DNA of 64,000 bases from Corynebacterium aurimucosum ATCC 700975 (GCF_007672725.1 NZ_VDTC01000009.1:62001-126000); one strand, 5' to 3'. Positions 52,016 to 60,567 are shown, counted from the first letter of the stretch. Notes: generated by a model not told the origin, from the sequence alone. A program made the numbers and translations.

Positions 52016-54709
52016 CTAGTCCTTGCTTGCCGACGCCCCCGGATCCTTCGGCGCCGCTGGCGCGTTTGGCACCGATGGTGCTTTCGGCGCCGCTGGAGCC
52101 TTGGGAGCGTCGGGCGCGGCTGGCGGCTGCGGAGCCGAAGGAGCAGCCGGCGGCGTCGGCGCGGACGGCGCTGCGGGTGCTTGCGGCGCGCTTGGCGCAG
52201 ACGGCGCTGCGGGAGCGCTTGGTGCGGCCGGCGCCTGGGGCGCATTGGGTGCTTTTGGAGCAGCTGGTGGTGTCGGTGCCGCGGGAGTGCTTGGCGCAGC
52301 TGGAGCTTGCGGTGCCGAAGGAGCAGTCGGCGCACTGGGCGCAGCGGGTGCCTGAGGTGCGCTGGGAGCCGCCGGCGTACCAGGGGCGGAAGGAACCGCT
52401 GGAGCAGCCGGTGGCGTCGGTGCGGACGGAGTCGAGGGAGCGGGTGCCGCCGACGGTGTTTGAGGCGTACTCGGTACTGCGGGCGCGCTTGGCGCAGCGG
52501 GTGCTGCGGGAGCGCTGGGTGCTGCGGGGGCCTGAGGTGCGCTGGGAGCCGCGGGGGCCTGAGGCGCGCTGGGAGCCGACGGCGCGGCGGGGGCCTGCGG
52601 AGAGCCTGTCGGGGCAGATTGTGCAGCGGGCGCTTCCGCGGAAGACTCGTTGGAGACCGGCAGGCGGCGTGGCGTGTCGAGGAAGACCTTCTCGCGCGGG
52701 GCGGGCAGGTCGCCGGAGGGAGCGATGGCGTCGCGCAGCATGAGCGCCACATCGCTGACTTGAGTTTCCGGCGCGACAGACTTCATGCCACCCGTCAGCA
52801 TCACGTTGCAGAACGGGCAGCCCGTCGCAATCTGCTCCGCGCCCGTCGCCACGGCCTGCTCCGAGCGGAACTCGTTGATGCGCTTGCCCAGCTTTTCCTC
52901 CATGAACATGCGCGCGCCACCGGCACCGCAGCAGAAAGCCTCGTCGCGGTTGTGGTCCATCTCCGCCAGCGATGCACCGGTCGCCTCGACGAGCTCACGC
53001 GGCGGGTCGAAGACCTTGTTGTGGCGGCCCAGGAAGCACGGGTCGTGATACGTGACGGGTCGGCGATTCTCCGGCGAACGCGGCACTGGGACCAGCAGCT
53101 TCTCCCGCACCAAACGGTTGAGCAGCTGCGTGTGGTGCAGCACGTCGAAGTGGCCGTCGAAGTCGGGGTATTCGTTGCGAATCGTATTGAAGCAGTGCGG
53201 GCACGTGGTGATGATTTTGCGCTGGCCTTTGGGGACGCCGGCAAAGGCGTCGTTAAGCGTGGCGACGTTCTGCTCCGCCATCACCTGGAACAGGAACTCA
53301 TTTCCGGCACGGCGCGCCGGGTCACCGGTACAGGTTTCGCCCGTGGCCAACACGCCGAACTTCACGCCGGCGGTGTGCAGCATGTCCACCACGGCGCGCG
53401 TCGTGGCGCGGCCCTTGTCGTCATAAGTACCCGCGCAACCGACCCAGAACAGGTACTCCAGGTCCGAAAAATCTTCCGCATCCTCGCCGATGATCGGCAC
53501 CTCGATGCCATCGGCGCGCGCCTCATCGATCCACGCGCGCCGCTCCGAGGCGTTGCGCCCCCACGGGTTGCCCTTTGTCTCGATGTTCTTAAACAGTCCG
53601 GTTAGCTCCGACGGGAAGTCGGACTCCGCTAGCACCTTAAACCGGCGCAGGTCCGCCACGTGGTCGATGTGCTCGATGTCTACCGGGCACTGGTCCACGC
53701 ACGCACCGCAGTTGGTGCAGGCCCACAGGACATCATCATCAATCGTGCCCGCCATCGCCAGCACGTTGAGCCCCTCGTGCGGGTTGTAGTTATCCAGCGC
53801 GCCCTGGCGCAGGTCCATCATGAGCTTCTTCGGGCTCAGCGGCTTCTCGGTGTTCCATGCGGGGCAGAGGTCCTGGCAGCGGCCGCATTCGGTGCAGGAG
53901 GAGGCGTCGAGAAGCATCTTCCAGCTCCCCGGCTCAAGGTCCTCCAGGTCGGGTGTGGGCACTGAGCCCAGCGCCTTTTCACCCGTGGCGTTGCGCTGGA
54001 AGAAGATGTTGAAGAAGGCCATGAAACGGTGCCACATCACGCCCCACTGGAAATAGCGCGCGATGCAGGCGATGAACACCAGGCCCGTCAGCAGCTTCAC
54101 TAGGGCAAAGAATTGCACCATGCTTGCCGACGCCGGCAGCACCCCCGCCACACGCATCGTCAAGAAATCAGCCCACGGGGAGCCTCCGCCATAGGTGGCG
54201 ATGGCGGAGGCTTTGACGGCGAGCATGCCGAGGCCTTCGAGGAGCACGATGGCCTCCACCAGGCGCGCCGGGAAGACCTGCGAGTTGTAGAAACGGCTGC
54301 CGCGATCGGTGTGGCCGAGTTTGAGGCGCACGCCGATGAGGAAACAGATGCCGAGCACGGTGCCGATGGCGAGGACCTCTTCGATGAAGTGGTACACGGG
54401 CCACGTACCGAGCCACGGCCAGCCTTTATCGGGCGCGAAGGTTTGGATATAGGCCTCGAACCAGACGATGGCGCCGAAGAGGAAGCCCACCATGACGAGC
54501 CAGTGCGCGGCATTGACCAGCGGCCGGCCCTTGAAGTGGGTATGGCCGAAGACTTCGATAAGCACGCGGCCGAGGCGCGCCAGGGGGCGGTCGGTACGGT
54601 TTAGCTGCGTGGGGCCGCCGGAGCGGATGAACCGAAACAGCGCCGTGAGGCGGTAGAAAAAGTACAGCCACACCGGGACCGATGCGGCGATGGCAACCCA
54701 GCCGAACAT
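52016..54709 (-). CDS. Membrane iron-sulfur oxidoreductase with Pro/Ala/Ser tail (Rv0338c type)
   Basis: An 897-aa respiratory-type reductase. N-terminal TM helices (about residues 1-240) give a NarI-like region. Two 4Fe-4S motifs follow: CTECGRCQDLC and CTNCGACVDQC. Then come CCG domains of heterodisulfide-reductase type (FWVGCAG, TCPHCFNTI, FCCGAGGARM, GCPFCNVML). From residue about 689 to the end is a tail of roughly 208 residues of AP/SAP/APS repeats, encoded at 52022-52640. In mycobacteria the counterpart (about 880 aa) is an essential membrane protein. It probably moves electrons from a small donor to quinone; the donor is unknown. Confidence 0.88.
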   Translation of the reverse strand: MFGWVAIAASVPVWLYFFYRLTALFRFIRSGGPTQLNRTDRPLARLGRVLIEVFGHTHFKGRPLVNAAHWLVMVGFLFGAIVWFEAYIQTFAPDKGWPWLGTWPVYHFIEEVLAIGTVLGICFLIGVRLKLGHTDRGSRFYNSQVFPARLVEAIVLLEGLGMLAVKASAIATYGGGSPWADFLTMRVAGVLPASASMVQFFALVKLLTGLVFIACIARYFQWGVMWHRFMAFFNIFFQRNATGEKALGSVPTPDLEDLEPGSWKMLLDASSCTECGRCQDLCPAWNTEKPLSPKKLMMDLRQGALDNYNPHEGLNVLAMAGTIDDDVLWACTNCGACVDQCPVDIEHIDHVADLRRFKVLAESDFPSELTGLFKNIETKGNPWGRNASERRAWIDEARADGIEVPIIGEDAEDFSDLEYLFWVGCAGTYDDKGRATTRAVVDMLHTAGVKFGVLATGETCTGDPARRAGNEFLFQVMAEQNVATLNDAFAGVPKGQRKIITTCPHCFNTIRNEYPDFDGHFDVLHHTQLLNRLVREKLLVPVPRSPENRRPVTYHDPCFLGRHNKVFDPPRELVEATGASLAEMDHNRDEAFCCGAGGARMFMEEKLGKRINEFRSEQAVATGAEQIATGCPFCNVMLTGGMKSVAPETQVSDVALMLRDAIAPSGDLPAPREKVFLDTPRRLPVSNESSAEAPAAQSAPTGSPQAPAAPSAPSAPQAPAAPSAPQAPAAPSAPAAPAAPSAPAVPSTPQTPSAAPAPSTPSAPTPPAAPAVPSAPGTPAAPSAPQAPAAPSAPTAPSAPQAPAAPSTPAAPTPPAAPKAPNAPQAPAAPSAPAAPSAPSAPQAPAAPSAPTPPAAPSAPQPPAAPDAPKAPAAPKAPSVPNAPAAPKDPGASASKD
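52022..52640 (-). repeat. Pro/Ala/Ser-coding tandem repeat in the iron-sulfur gene
   Basis: The coding strand repeats imperfect units for Ala-Pro-(Ser/Ala/Gln). The unit and neighbours vary at third positions, so it is old but prone to slippage. It codes the C-terminal tail of the oxidoreductase. Confidence 0.85.
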
Positions 54710-54754
54710 GCGCGCTCCTTTAATTGCTGCTGTGTGTGCCTCTTACCTTAAATC

Positions 54755-54807
54755 CTCGGCCCCGAAATCAGTGAGTCAGGATTCAGCTAGTGTTTTCGGA
54801 GGCCGAG
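54755..54807. promoter_or_regulatory. Large inverted repeat in divergent promoter region
   Basis: Arms CTCGGCCCCGAAA (54755-54767) and TTTCGGAGGCCGAG (54794-54807) pair with a one-base bulge around a 26-base loop, between the oxidoreductase start (54709) and the DUF6230 start (54824). It may be an operator or a 5' hairpin of the rightward message. Confidence 0.5.
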
Positions 54808-54823
54808 AAATAAGCTGACGTGT

Positions 54824-55396
54824 ATGGGAAGAATCAGTGCGCCGAAGGCGGCGGTGGGGCTTATCGCAGGATTTGCGGCTTTCGGCGTGACGGGGTTTGC
54901 AGTGGCGCAAGGCGGTCTGACGGCGAACCTGGCGCTATCGGGAACGTTCTTCAACGTCAACATGCGGCACTTGGAGGGCGAGGCTTTCTCGCTCTTCGTG
55001 GATAGTGACAAGAAGGGTGAGGAGGACGTGCCGACGGCCCGGTTGAAGATGGAGCACGCGGTGGCCTCGGATCTTTGCCTTTACGTCACGACGGACCTGC
55101 CGGCGGTGGGGGAGGCCACGCTGGCGCTGAAGGCGAAGGGCGATAACAGCGTGGAGGCCACCGACTTGTTGGTTGGTGCGTCGGACATCGAGGGCTCGTT
55201 GGTCATGGAGGATGCGAACGTGGGCATCGATGCGCGCCAGCTGTCCACCACCGCGGATCCCGGAACGTGGGGCCTGTATGCAAAGAAGGTTTCGCTGACT
55301 GCCGACGACGTCCGCGCCACCTCCATCGGCGCCAAGACGCTGTCAGCACAAAACGTGGGCGTATCCGTGGAACGGGGCCGCGGAAATGGCTGCTGA
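54824..55396 (+). CDS. DUF6230 secreted/anchored envelope protein
   Basis: A 190-aa protein with an N-terminal hydrophobic segment (AAVGLIAGFAAFGVTGFAVAQ) and a beta-rich rest (LALSGTFFNVNMRHLEG, ARLKMEHAVASDLCLYV). It fits the DUF6230 family of actinobacteria. There is no lipobox or sorting signal, so it is either cleaved and secreted or membrane-anchored. Its last 11 bases overlap the next start, so the genes are coupled. Function is unknown. Confidence 0.75.
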   Translation: MGRISAPKAAVGLIAGFAAFGVTGFAVAQGGLTANLALSGTFFNVNMRHLEGEAFSLFVDSDKKGEEDVPTARLKMEHAVASDLCLYVTTDLPAVGEATLALKAKGDNSVEATDLLVGASDIEGSLVMEDANVGIDARQLSTTADPGTWGLYAKKVSLTADDVRATSIGAKTLSAQNVGVSVERGRGNGC

Positions 55397-55745
55397 TCGG
55401 TTTAAGGCGTGGCGCGGTGGGCGGCCGTTCATCCCGGGTTTGCTGCTCATACTTTCGGGAATCGTCATCGCCACGCCTGCGTATTTCACCGTGCATATCT
55501 CGGACCTGCTGGTCATGATTTCCACGGTGTCGGGCGTGTCCACGCTGCTCATCGGGGCGCTGTTGGTCATGTTCGGCTTAGGAGCGTGGTTTCGCCCGGC
55601 CACCTCGACGTATCTGGGAGTGCTCGGCATCATCGTGGCCGTGATTGCGCTGCCTACCTCTAACTTGGGAGGCTTCCTCATCGGTTCACTGCTCGGCATC
55701 ATTGGCGGCGCGCTCACCCTGGCGTGGGAGCCCACCGATGTTTAA
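55386..55745 (+). CDS. DUF6114 four-helix membrane protein
   Basis: A 119-aa membrane protein with four predicted TM helices (around residues 15-33, 40-62, 68-85 and 90-110) and short loops, matching the DUF6114 family. In other actinobacteria DUF6114 and DUF6230 genes are adjacent. Overlaps both neighbours (11 bases at the start, 8 at the end). It may export or anchor its partner proteins. Confidence 0.75.
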   Translation: MAADRFKAWRGGRPFIPGLLLILSGIVIATPAYFTVHISDLLVMISTVSGVSTLLIGALLVMFGLGAWFRPATSTYLGVLGIIVAVIALPTSNLGGFLIGSLLGIIGGALTLAWEPTDV

Positions 55746-56304
55746 GCACCGTCCTTCGCGCTCACGGAGCGTGTTGTTCGTGGCCGCCATGGTCGCTGCG
55801 GCGAGCGCGACGGGCGTGAGCGCGCAGGTCGCCCCGGCGCAGCCCTACTTTTCCACCGTGAAGGCGGACGAGGTCACGCTAACGGGAAACGTGAAAGCCA
55901 CGCTGGGCACGATGCCCACCCGCGACGGCGAGGTGCGCGTTATCGAGCTCACCGGCGATCGCCTTGCCGTGCGCAACCTGGCCATCACCTTGCCCGGAAA
56001 TGCCGGCGATGGCCTGCTCACGACAGGTGGTTCGATAACCACCGTGGAGCCCGCGCGCATCGTGGCGACCTCGCTGACCGCCACCCCCACCGTCGAGGGT
56101 GCGCGCACCGTGCCCGTCACGGCAGATCTCACCGGCGGCGATATCAATGCCGTTCTCGATCAGCTCGGAATTCCCCCTGCTCCGGACGCCGAGCTTCCCG
56201 ACGCCCTCATGGAGCACCTTTCCTTAAGCGACGTCACCCTTGAGCTGGCGAACCTCACGGGTGACACGTTCTCGGCCCCGAGGATGTCCGTGACCGTCGA
56301 CTAG
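55738..56304 (+). CDS. Secreted beta-rich protein of the DUF6230/DUF6114 operon
   Basis: A 188-aa protein with a signal peptide (SVLFVAAMVAAASATGVSAQ, cleavage about residue 30) and a secreted domain. The domain shares the pattern KADEVTLTGNVKATLG and LSLSDVTLELANLTGDTF with DUF6230-like repeats, so it may be a second, diverged partner. Start ATG 55738 overlaps the DUF6114 end. The convergent ABC gene begins 3 bases into its stop. No enzyme motif is visible. Confidence 0.72.
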   Translation: MFKHRPSRSRSVLFVAAMVAAASATGVSAQVAPAQPYFSTVKADEVTLTGNVKATLGTMPTRDGEVRVIELTGDRLAVRNLAITLPGNAGDGLLTTGGSITTVEPARIVATSLTATPTVEGARTVPVTADLTGGDINAVLDQLGIPPAPDAELPDALMEHLSLSDVTLELANLTGDTFSAPRMSVTVD

Positions 56305-58232
56305 TCCTCGCGGAACTGGGACTGGTGGAGGCGCCAGTAGGCGCCGTGGGCGTCGAGAAGCTCGGCGTGGGTGCCCTGCTCCACGATGCGACCTTCCTCC
56401 ATGACGATGATGATGTCGGCGTCACGAATCGTGGACAGGCGGTGCGCGATGATGAAGGAGGTGCGGTCAGCGCGCAGCGCGTTCATGGCGTCCTGAACAA
56501 GCACCTCGGTGCGGGTATCCACGGAGGAGGTCGCCTCATCGAGGATGAGGAGCGCCGGCTGCGCCAGGAAGGCGCGCGCGATGGTGATGAGCTGGCGCTC
56601 GCCGGAGGAAATCGCGCCATTGTCTTGATCGATGACCGTGTCATAGCCCTCAGGCAGCGCGTGGACGAAGCGGTCCACGTAGGTGGCCTTGGCGGCGGCA
56701 ATGACTTCCTCATCGGTCGCGTCGAGGCGGCCGTAGCGGATGTTGTCCATGATGGTGCCCTCGAAGACGACGGCGTCCTGCAGCACCATGCCCACCTGGG
56801 AGCGCAGCTCGTGGCGCGACATCTGCGCGGTGTCGACGCCGTCGAGGCGGATGGTGCCGGAATCGATGTCGTAGAAACGCATGATGAGGTTGACCAGCGT
56901 GGTCTTGCCGGCACCCGTGGGGCCCACGATGGCCGCGGTCTGGCCCGGTTCCACGCGGAGGCTGAGATCCTGGATGAGTGGGGTTTCGGGATCATAGGAG
57001 AAGTCCACGTCCTCGAACTCAACCAAGCCCTTCGCGCGCCCGCCCAGGCGGGAGGTGGTCTCCTCGGCGGGTTCTTCCTCAGCGTCGAGGAACTCGAAGA
57101 CGCGCTCGGCCGAGGCCACGCCCGATTGCACCTGCTGCATCATTCCGCCGAGCTGGCCCAGCGGCTGGTTGAACTCGCGGGAGTACTGGATGAAGGCCTG
57201 GGCGCCACCCAGCGTGAGGTTGCCGGAGGCCACCTTCAACGCGCCGAGCACCGCGATGACCACGTAGGACAGGTAGGAGATGAACTGCATGATCGGCATC
57301 ATCATGCCCGCCAGGAACTGCGCCAGCGACGCGGAGCGGAAGAGCTCCTCGTTGCGCTTATCAAAGTCCTCCGTCATGGAGTCGATGCGCCCGAAGACGG
57401 TTGCCAGGTCGTGGCCGGAGAAGGCTTCCTCGACCTGCCCGTTGAGGTCACCGGTGGCCTTCCACTGCGCCTTGAATTGCTTTTGCGCGCGCGAGCCGAC
57501 GACCCCGATGACCACACCGGTCAGCGGCAGCGCCAGCAGCGCAACGAGGGCCAGCTGCCAGGACACGGTGAACATCATGACCGTGATGCCGATGACCATG
57601 AGCAGGTTATAGAACAGCTGCGAAATGGCCTGCTGCAGCGCCGTCTGGACGTTGTCGGCATCGTTGGTGGTGCGCGAAAGAAGGTCGCCGCGCGACTGCG
57701 TATCGAAGTAGTTCAGCGGCAGCCGGTTGATCTTCGCCTCGATGCGCTCGCGCAGATCGAAGACCACCTTCATCACCAGCGAGTTCAGAAGGTAGCCCTG
57801 CCACCACTGGAAGAGCGAGGACACCACGTACATCGCAATCACGATGCCGATGATCGTGCCCAGCTTGGAAAAATCAATGCCGAAGCCGGGGCTCAAGTCC
57901 ATGGCGGAGGCCATGTCCGCGAACTTGTCCTGCCCGCCCGCGCGCAGAGCGGCGATGGCCTGCTCCTTGGTCATACCGGCGGGCAGGTGGCGGGAAATGA
58001 CGCCGGAGAAGATGACGTCGGTGGCCTTGCCCATAACCTTGGGCGCGGCCACGGCGAGGAACACGCACATGAGGTTCATCGCGGCAATCGCGACAAGCTG
58101 CGCCTTGAACGGCGCGAGCAGGCCAAAGAGGCGCTTGGCGGAGGGCCAGAAGTTCTTGGCCTTGCGCGGCGCGTTCTCGCCGGTCTTCTCCTCGATCTCG
58201 GCTTCTAACGTCGCGTTGTCTTGCTCAGTCAT
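56301..58232 (-). CDS. ABC exporter subunit with complete ATP site
   Basis: A 643-aa half transporter: cytosolic N-terminal extension of about 35 residues, six TM helices (residues 35-350), then ATPase with Walker A GPTGAGKTT, signature SSGERQLITIARA, Walker B LLILDEATSSVD, and switch His in IAHRLSTI. A long insert in the first external loop (residues 85-118) is unusual. It abuts the upstream exporter gene (TAA then ATG), and the two should form a heterodimer. Substrate unknown; drug or lipid are usual for the type. Confidence 0.9.
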   Translation of the reverse strand: MTEQDNATLEAEIEEKTGENAPRKAKNFWPSAKRLFGLLAPFKAQLVAIAAMNLMCVFLAVAAPKVMGKATDVIFSGVISRHLPAGMTKEQAIAALRAGGQDKFADMASAMDLSPGFGIDFSKLGTIIGIVIAMYVVSSLFQWWQGYLLNSLVMKVVFDLRERIEAKINRLPLNYFDTQSRGDLLSRTTNDADNVQTALQQAISQLFYNLLMVIGITVMMFTVSWQLALVALLALPLTGVVIGVVGSRAQKQFKAQWKATGDLNGQVEEAFSGHDLATVFGRIDSMTEDFDKRNEELFRSASLAQFLAGMMMPIMQFISYLSYVVIAVLGALKVASGNLTLGGAQAFIQYSREFNQPLGQLGGMMQQVQSGVASAERVFEFLDAEEEPAEETTSRLGGRAKGLVEFEDVDFSYDPETPLIQDLSLRVEPGQTAAIVGPTGAGKTTLVNLIMRFYDIDSGTIRLDGVDTAQMSRHELRSQVGMVLQDAVVFEGTIMDNIRYGRLDATDEEVIAAAKATYVDRFVHALPEGYDTVIDQDNGAISSGERQLITIARAFLAQPALLILDEATSSVDTRTEVLVQDAMNALRADRTSFIIAHRLSTIRDADIIIVMEEGRIVEQGTHAELLDAHGAYWRLHQSQFRED

Positions 58233-59942
58233 TTATGCCACCTCCTGGGATTCCACAATTTCGCGGTACGTCGTCGAGCTTTCCAACAGCTCCTCGTGCG
58301 TGCCGCGGGCCACGATGCGCCCGGCGTCCATGACCAGAATCTGATCCGCGTCCACGATCGAGCTCACGCGCTGCGCCACGATGATCGTCGTCGCCTTCGC
58401 GGTGTATTCCCGCATGGCGTCGCGCACCGCGGCATCCGTGAGGACATCGAGCGCGGAGAAGGAATCATCAAAGAGGTACACCAGCGGCCGCGCCACCAGC
58501 ATGCGCGCGATGGACAGGCGCTGGCGCTGGCCGCCGGAAACGTTGGTGCCGCCCTGGGAGATGTGCATGTCGAGGTCCTCGACGAAGTTTGCCTGGGCCA
58601 CGCGCAGCGCTTCCCACAGCTCCTCGTCGGTGGCGTCCGGGGCGCCGAGGCGCAGGTTGGAGGCCACGGAACCGCTAAACAGGTACGGCTTCTGAGGAAC
58701 GAGGCCCACGCGCTTGACGACGTCCCCTCGTGCCATATCGGCGATATCGGTGCCGTCGAGAAGCACGCGCCCCTTCGTCGGGAGATAGAGGCGCGGGATG
58801 AGGGAGAGCGCTGTGGTTTTGCCGGAACCGGTCGCGCCGATAAGCGCGGTGGTGGTGCCGGGGGTGGCGGTGAAGGAGACGTCGTGAAGCACGGGCGCTT
58901 CCGCGCCGGCGTACTGGAACGTGACGTTGTCGAACTCGACCACACCCTCGGAGCGCTCCGGGGTGAGCGGGTTAGCGGGCTCGACGATGGAGGGATCGTG
59001 CTCGAGGACGTCGGTGATGCGGCGCGCGCAAATGACGGCGCGGGGCAGCATCATGGCCATGAAGGTGCCCATCATGACCGCCGCGAGGATCTGCAGCAGG
59101 TACTGCAAAAAGGCGGTCAGTGAGCCGATTTCCACGAGGCCATCGTCGACGCGGTGGCCGCCGAACCACAGGACCGCGCCCGTGGCTACGTTCAGGATGA
59201 CGGTGATGATGGGGAACATGAGGATGAACAGCTGGCCGACCTTCAGGGAGAGGTTGGTGATGTCACGGTTGGCGGTACGGAAACGCTCGGCTTCGTGCTC
59301 TTCGCGGGTAAAGGCGCGGACGACGCGAATGCCGGCGATTTGCTCGCGCAGCGTGCCGTTCATGACGTCGAGCTTTTCCTGCCACGAGCGGAAGAGCGGC
59401 ATGAGGCGGACGATGATGACGGAGATGGCGGCCAGCAGCACGATGACGGAGACCGCGACGAGCCAGGACATTCCGGCGTCTTCGCGGATGGCCATGATGA
59501 TGCCGCCGATGGACATAATGGGTGCGGCAACCATGAAGTTGAGCATCATCATGTAAACCATCTGGACCTGCTGGACATCGTTGGTGCCGCGGGTGATGAG
59601 GGTGGCGGTGCCGAAGTTGCTCATGTCTTCGGCGGAGTAGCGGGTGACGCGGCGGAAGACTTCGGAGCGCAGGTCGCGGCCGAGGCCCATGGCGGTGCGG
59701 GAGCCGAACCAGATAGCGGCGATGGCGGCGCTGACCTGGATGAAGGCCACGATGAGCATGATGCCGCCGGTGTGCCAGATGTAGTCGATGTCTACTTGGG
59801 CAACGCCCTTGTCGATGATCTTCGCGTTGAGCGAAGGGAGGTAAAGCGTTGCTGCGGTGGACAGTGCTTGGAGAAGCAGCACCGCGATGACGTAGCCGGT
59901 ATACGGCTTCGAGCGGGATATGAGGATACGTAGGAGTTCCAT
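58233..59942 (-). CDS. ABC exporter subunit with degenerate ATP site
   Basis: A 569-aa half transporter with six TM helices and an ATPase. Walker A GATGSGKTT and signature VSGGQRQRLSIAR are normal. But after Walker B the catalytic Glu is replaced (LFDDSFSALD) and the switch His is Gln (VAQRVSSI). This is the pattern of heterodimeric exporters such as TM287/288, where one site binds but hardly hydrolyses ATP. The ATG at 59942 is preferred to an upstream TTG. It is first in a two-gene operon. Confidence 0.9.
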   Translation of the reverse strand: MELLRILISRSKPYTGYVIAVLLLQALSTAATLYLPSLNAKIIDKGVAQVDIDYIWHTGGIMLIVAFIQVSAAIAAIWFGSRTAMGLGRDLRSEVFRRVTRYSAEDMSNFGTATLITRGTNDVQQVQMVYMMMLNFMVAAPIMSIGGIIMAIREDAGMSWLVAVSVIVLLAAISVIIVRLMPLFRSWQEKLDVMNGTLREQIAGIRVVRAFTREEHEAERFRTANRDITNLSLKVGQLFILMFPIITVILNVATGAVLWFGGHRVDDGLVEIGSLTAFLQYLLQILAAVMMGTFMAMMLPRAVICARRITDVLEHDPSIVEPANPLTPERSEGVVEFDNVTFQYAGAEAPVLHDVSFTATPGTTTALIGATGSGKTTALSLIPRLYLPTKGRVLLDGTDIADMARGDVVKRVGLVPQKPYLFSGSVASNLRLGAPDATDEELWEALRVAQANFVEDLDMHISQGGTNVSGGQRQRLSIARMLVARPLVYLFDDSFSALDVLTDAAVRDAMREYTAKATTIIVAQRVSSIVDADQILVMDAGRIVARGTHEELLESSTTYREIVESQEVA

Positions 59943-60004
59943 AGACCAACGTTTCGTGTGAGCGGCCTGGAAGGCCAAAGGTCAATGACCGCGCAAGTCT
60001 ATCC

Positions 60005-60028
60005 CGCTAGACGCGAGTGCGTCTAGCG
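60005..60028. promoter_or_regulatory. Perfect hairpin with TAGAC/GTCTA half-sites
   Basis: CGCTAGACGC (60005-60014) and GCGTCTAGCG (60019-60028) form a 10-bp perfect stem with a 4-base loop, 62 bases before the ABC exporter start. It may end the Fpr-like transcript or be an operator: it contains TAGAC and GTCTA halves separated by 8 bases. Confidence 0.55.
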
Positions 60029-60072
60029 AGTGCGGTGGTGCAAGGACTGGCAGCAGGCTTCCCCATTTCCCT

Positions 60073-60093
60073 GCGCGAGCGTTGAGCTCGCGC
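60073..60093 (-). terminator. Hairpin after the Fpr-like gene
   Basis: GCGCGAGC/GCTCGCGC (60073-60080, 60086-60093) with a 5-base loop lies 16 bases after the stop of the minus-strand Fpr-like gene. No T-run follows, so strength is uncertain. Confidence 0.5.
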
Positions 60094-60109
60094 GTTTAGC
60101 TCGCGCGCG

Positions 60110-60526
60110 TTAGAAGCAGACCGGGGCGCGCTGCGCGCGGGCCGTGACGGCGGCCCAGTCCTCGAGGTCGTCGGTGGGGCCACACAGGCCTTCCCAGGTG
60201 GTGATGGCCACGCCGCGGGCCATGAGCTCCAAAAGAACAAGGTGGCGGTCGCCGGAGGCGGAGAGTTGGTTGAGGTCGGAGTGGTTGATGTCCGCGTCCG
60301 GGCCATAGCCCACGCGCACGTTGCCGATGAGCCGCAGGCGCGGCGTGGTCCCCTTCGGGCACGGCTCAGCAACGGATTCCGCGCCGGAGAGCCCGGCGAA
60401 GCGGCGCAGCAAACCGAAGGGCGCGGGGCGCTCGCAGTAGAGGTCCACGCACAGCCCGGCCCTGATGAGCCGTTCGGCGGTGGAGAGCGCGGCGGGGCTG
60501 TCCCCGACAATTGCGACACGCTGCAT
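60110..60526 (-). CDS. Short ferredoxin-NADP reductase-like protein, probably an internal-deletion remnant
   Basis: A 138-aa protein. Its N-terminus (QRVAIVGDSPAALSTAERL) is an FAD-binding start like FprA, followed by RPAPFGLLRRFAG and LIGNVRVG, as in the first 90 residues of the roughly 450-aa family. The C-terminal part RGVAITTWEGL resembles the end of the family. The central NADPH domain is missing, so it cannot work as a normal reductase. In C. glutamicum fpr2 lies next to the cys genes at this spot. It could be a decayed gene or a new small flavin-binding protein; the frame is open and intact. Confidence 0.65.
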   Translation of the reverse strand: MQRVAIVGDSPAALSTAERLIRAGLCVDLYCERPAPFGLLRRFAGLSGAESVAEPCPKGTTPRLRLIGNVRVGYGPDADINHSDLNQLSASGDRHLVLLELMARGVAITTWEGLCGPTDDLEDWAAVTARAQRAPVCF

Positions 60527-60551
60527 GAGAACCCCTTCAATTCGGAAGAAA

Positions 60552-60567
60552 TAGACTGTCTAGTCTG
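60552..60567. promoter_or_regulatory. Candidate McbR-type operator between Fpr-like gene and cysH
   Basis: TAGAC-N6-GTCTG at 60552-60567 differs by one base from the C. glutamicum McbR consensus TAGAC-N6-GTCTA. It lies 121 bases before the cysH start and 26 bases before the Fpr-like start, well placed to repress sulfur assimilation genes when methionine or cysteine is ample. Confidence 0.6.

Noticed and set aside
52022-52640. CRISPR-like periodic repeat
   Set aside because: The period follows codons of an Ala/Pro/Ser protein tail with no constant repeats or unique spacers.
51455-53605. 716-aa plus-strand frame opposite the antiporter and iron-sulfur genes
   Set aside because: Composition is Arg/Trp/Gly repeats produced by reading the AP-rich tail backwards; both opposite genes are conserved.
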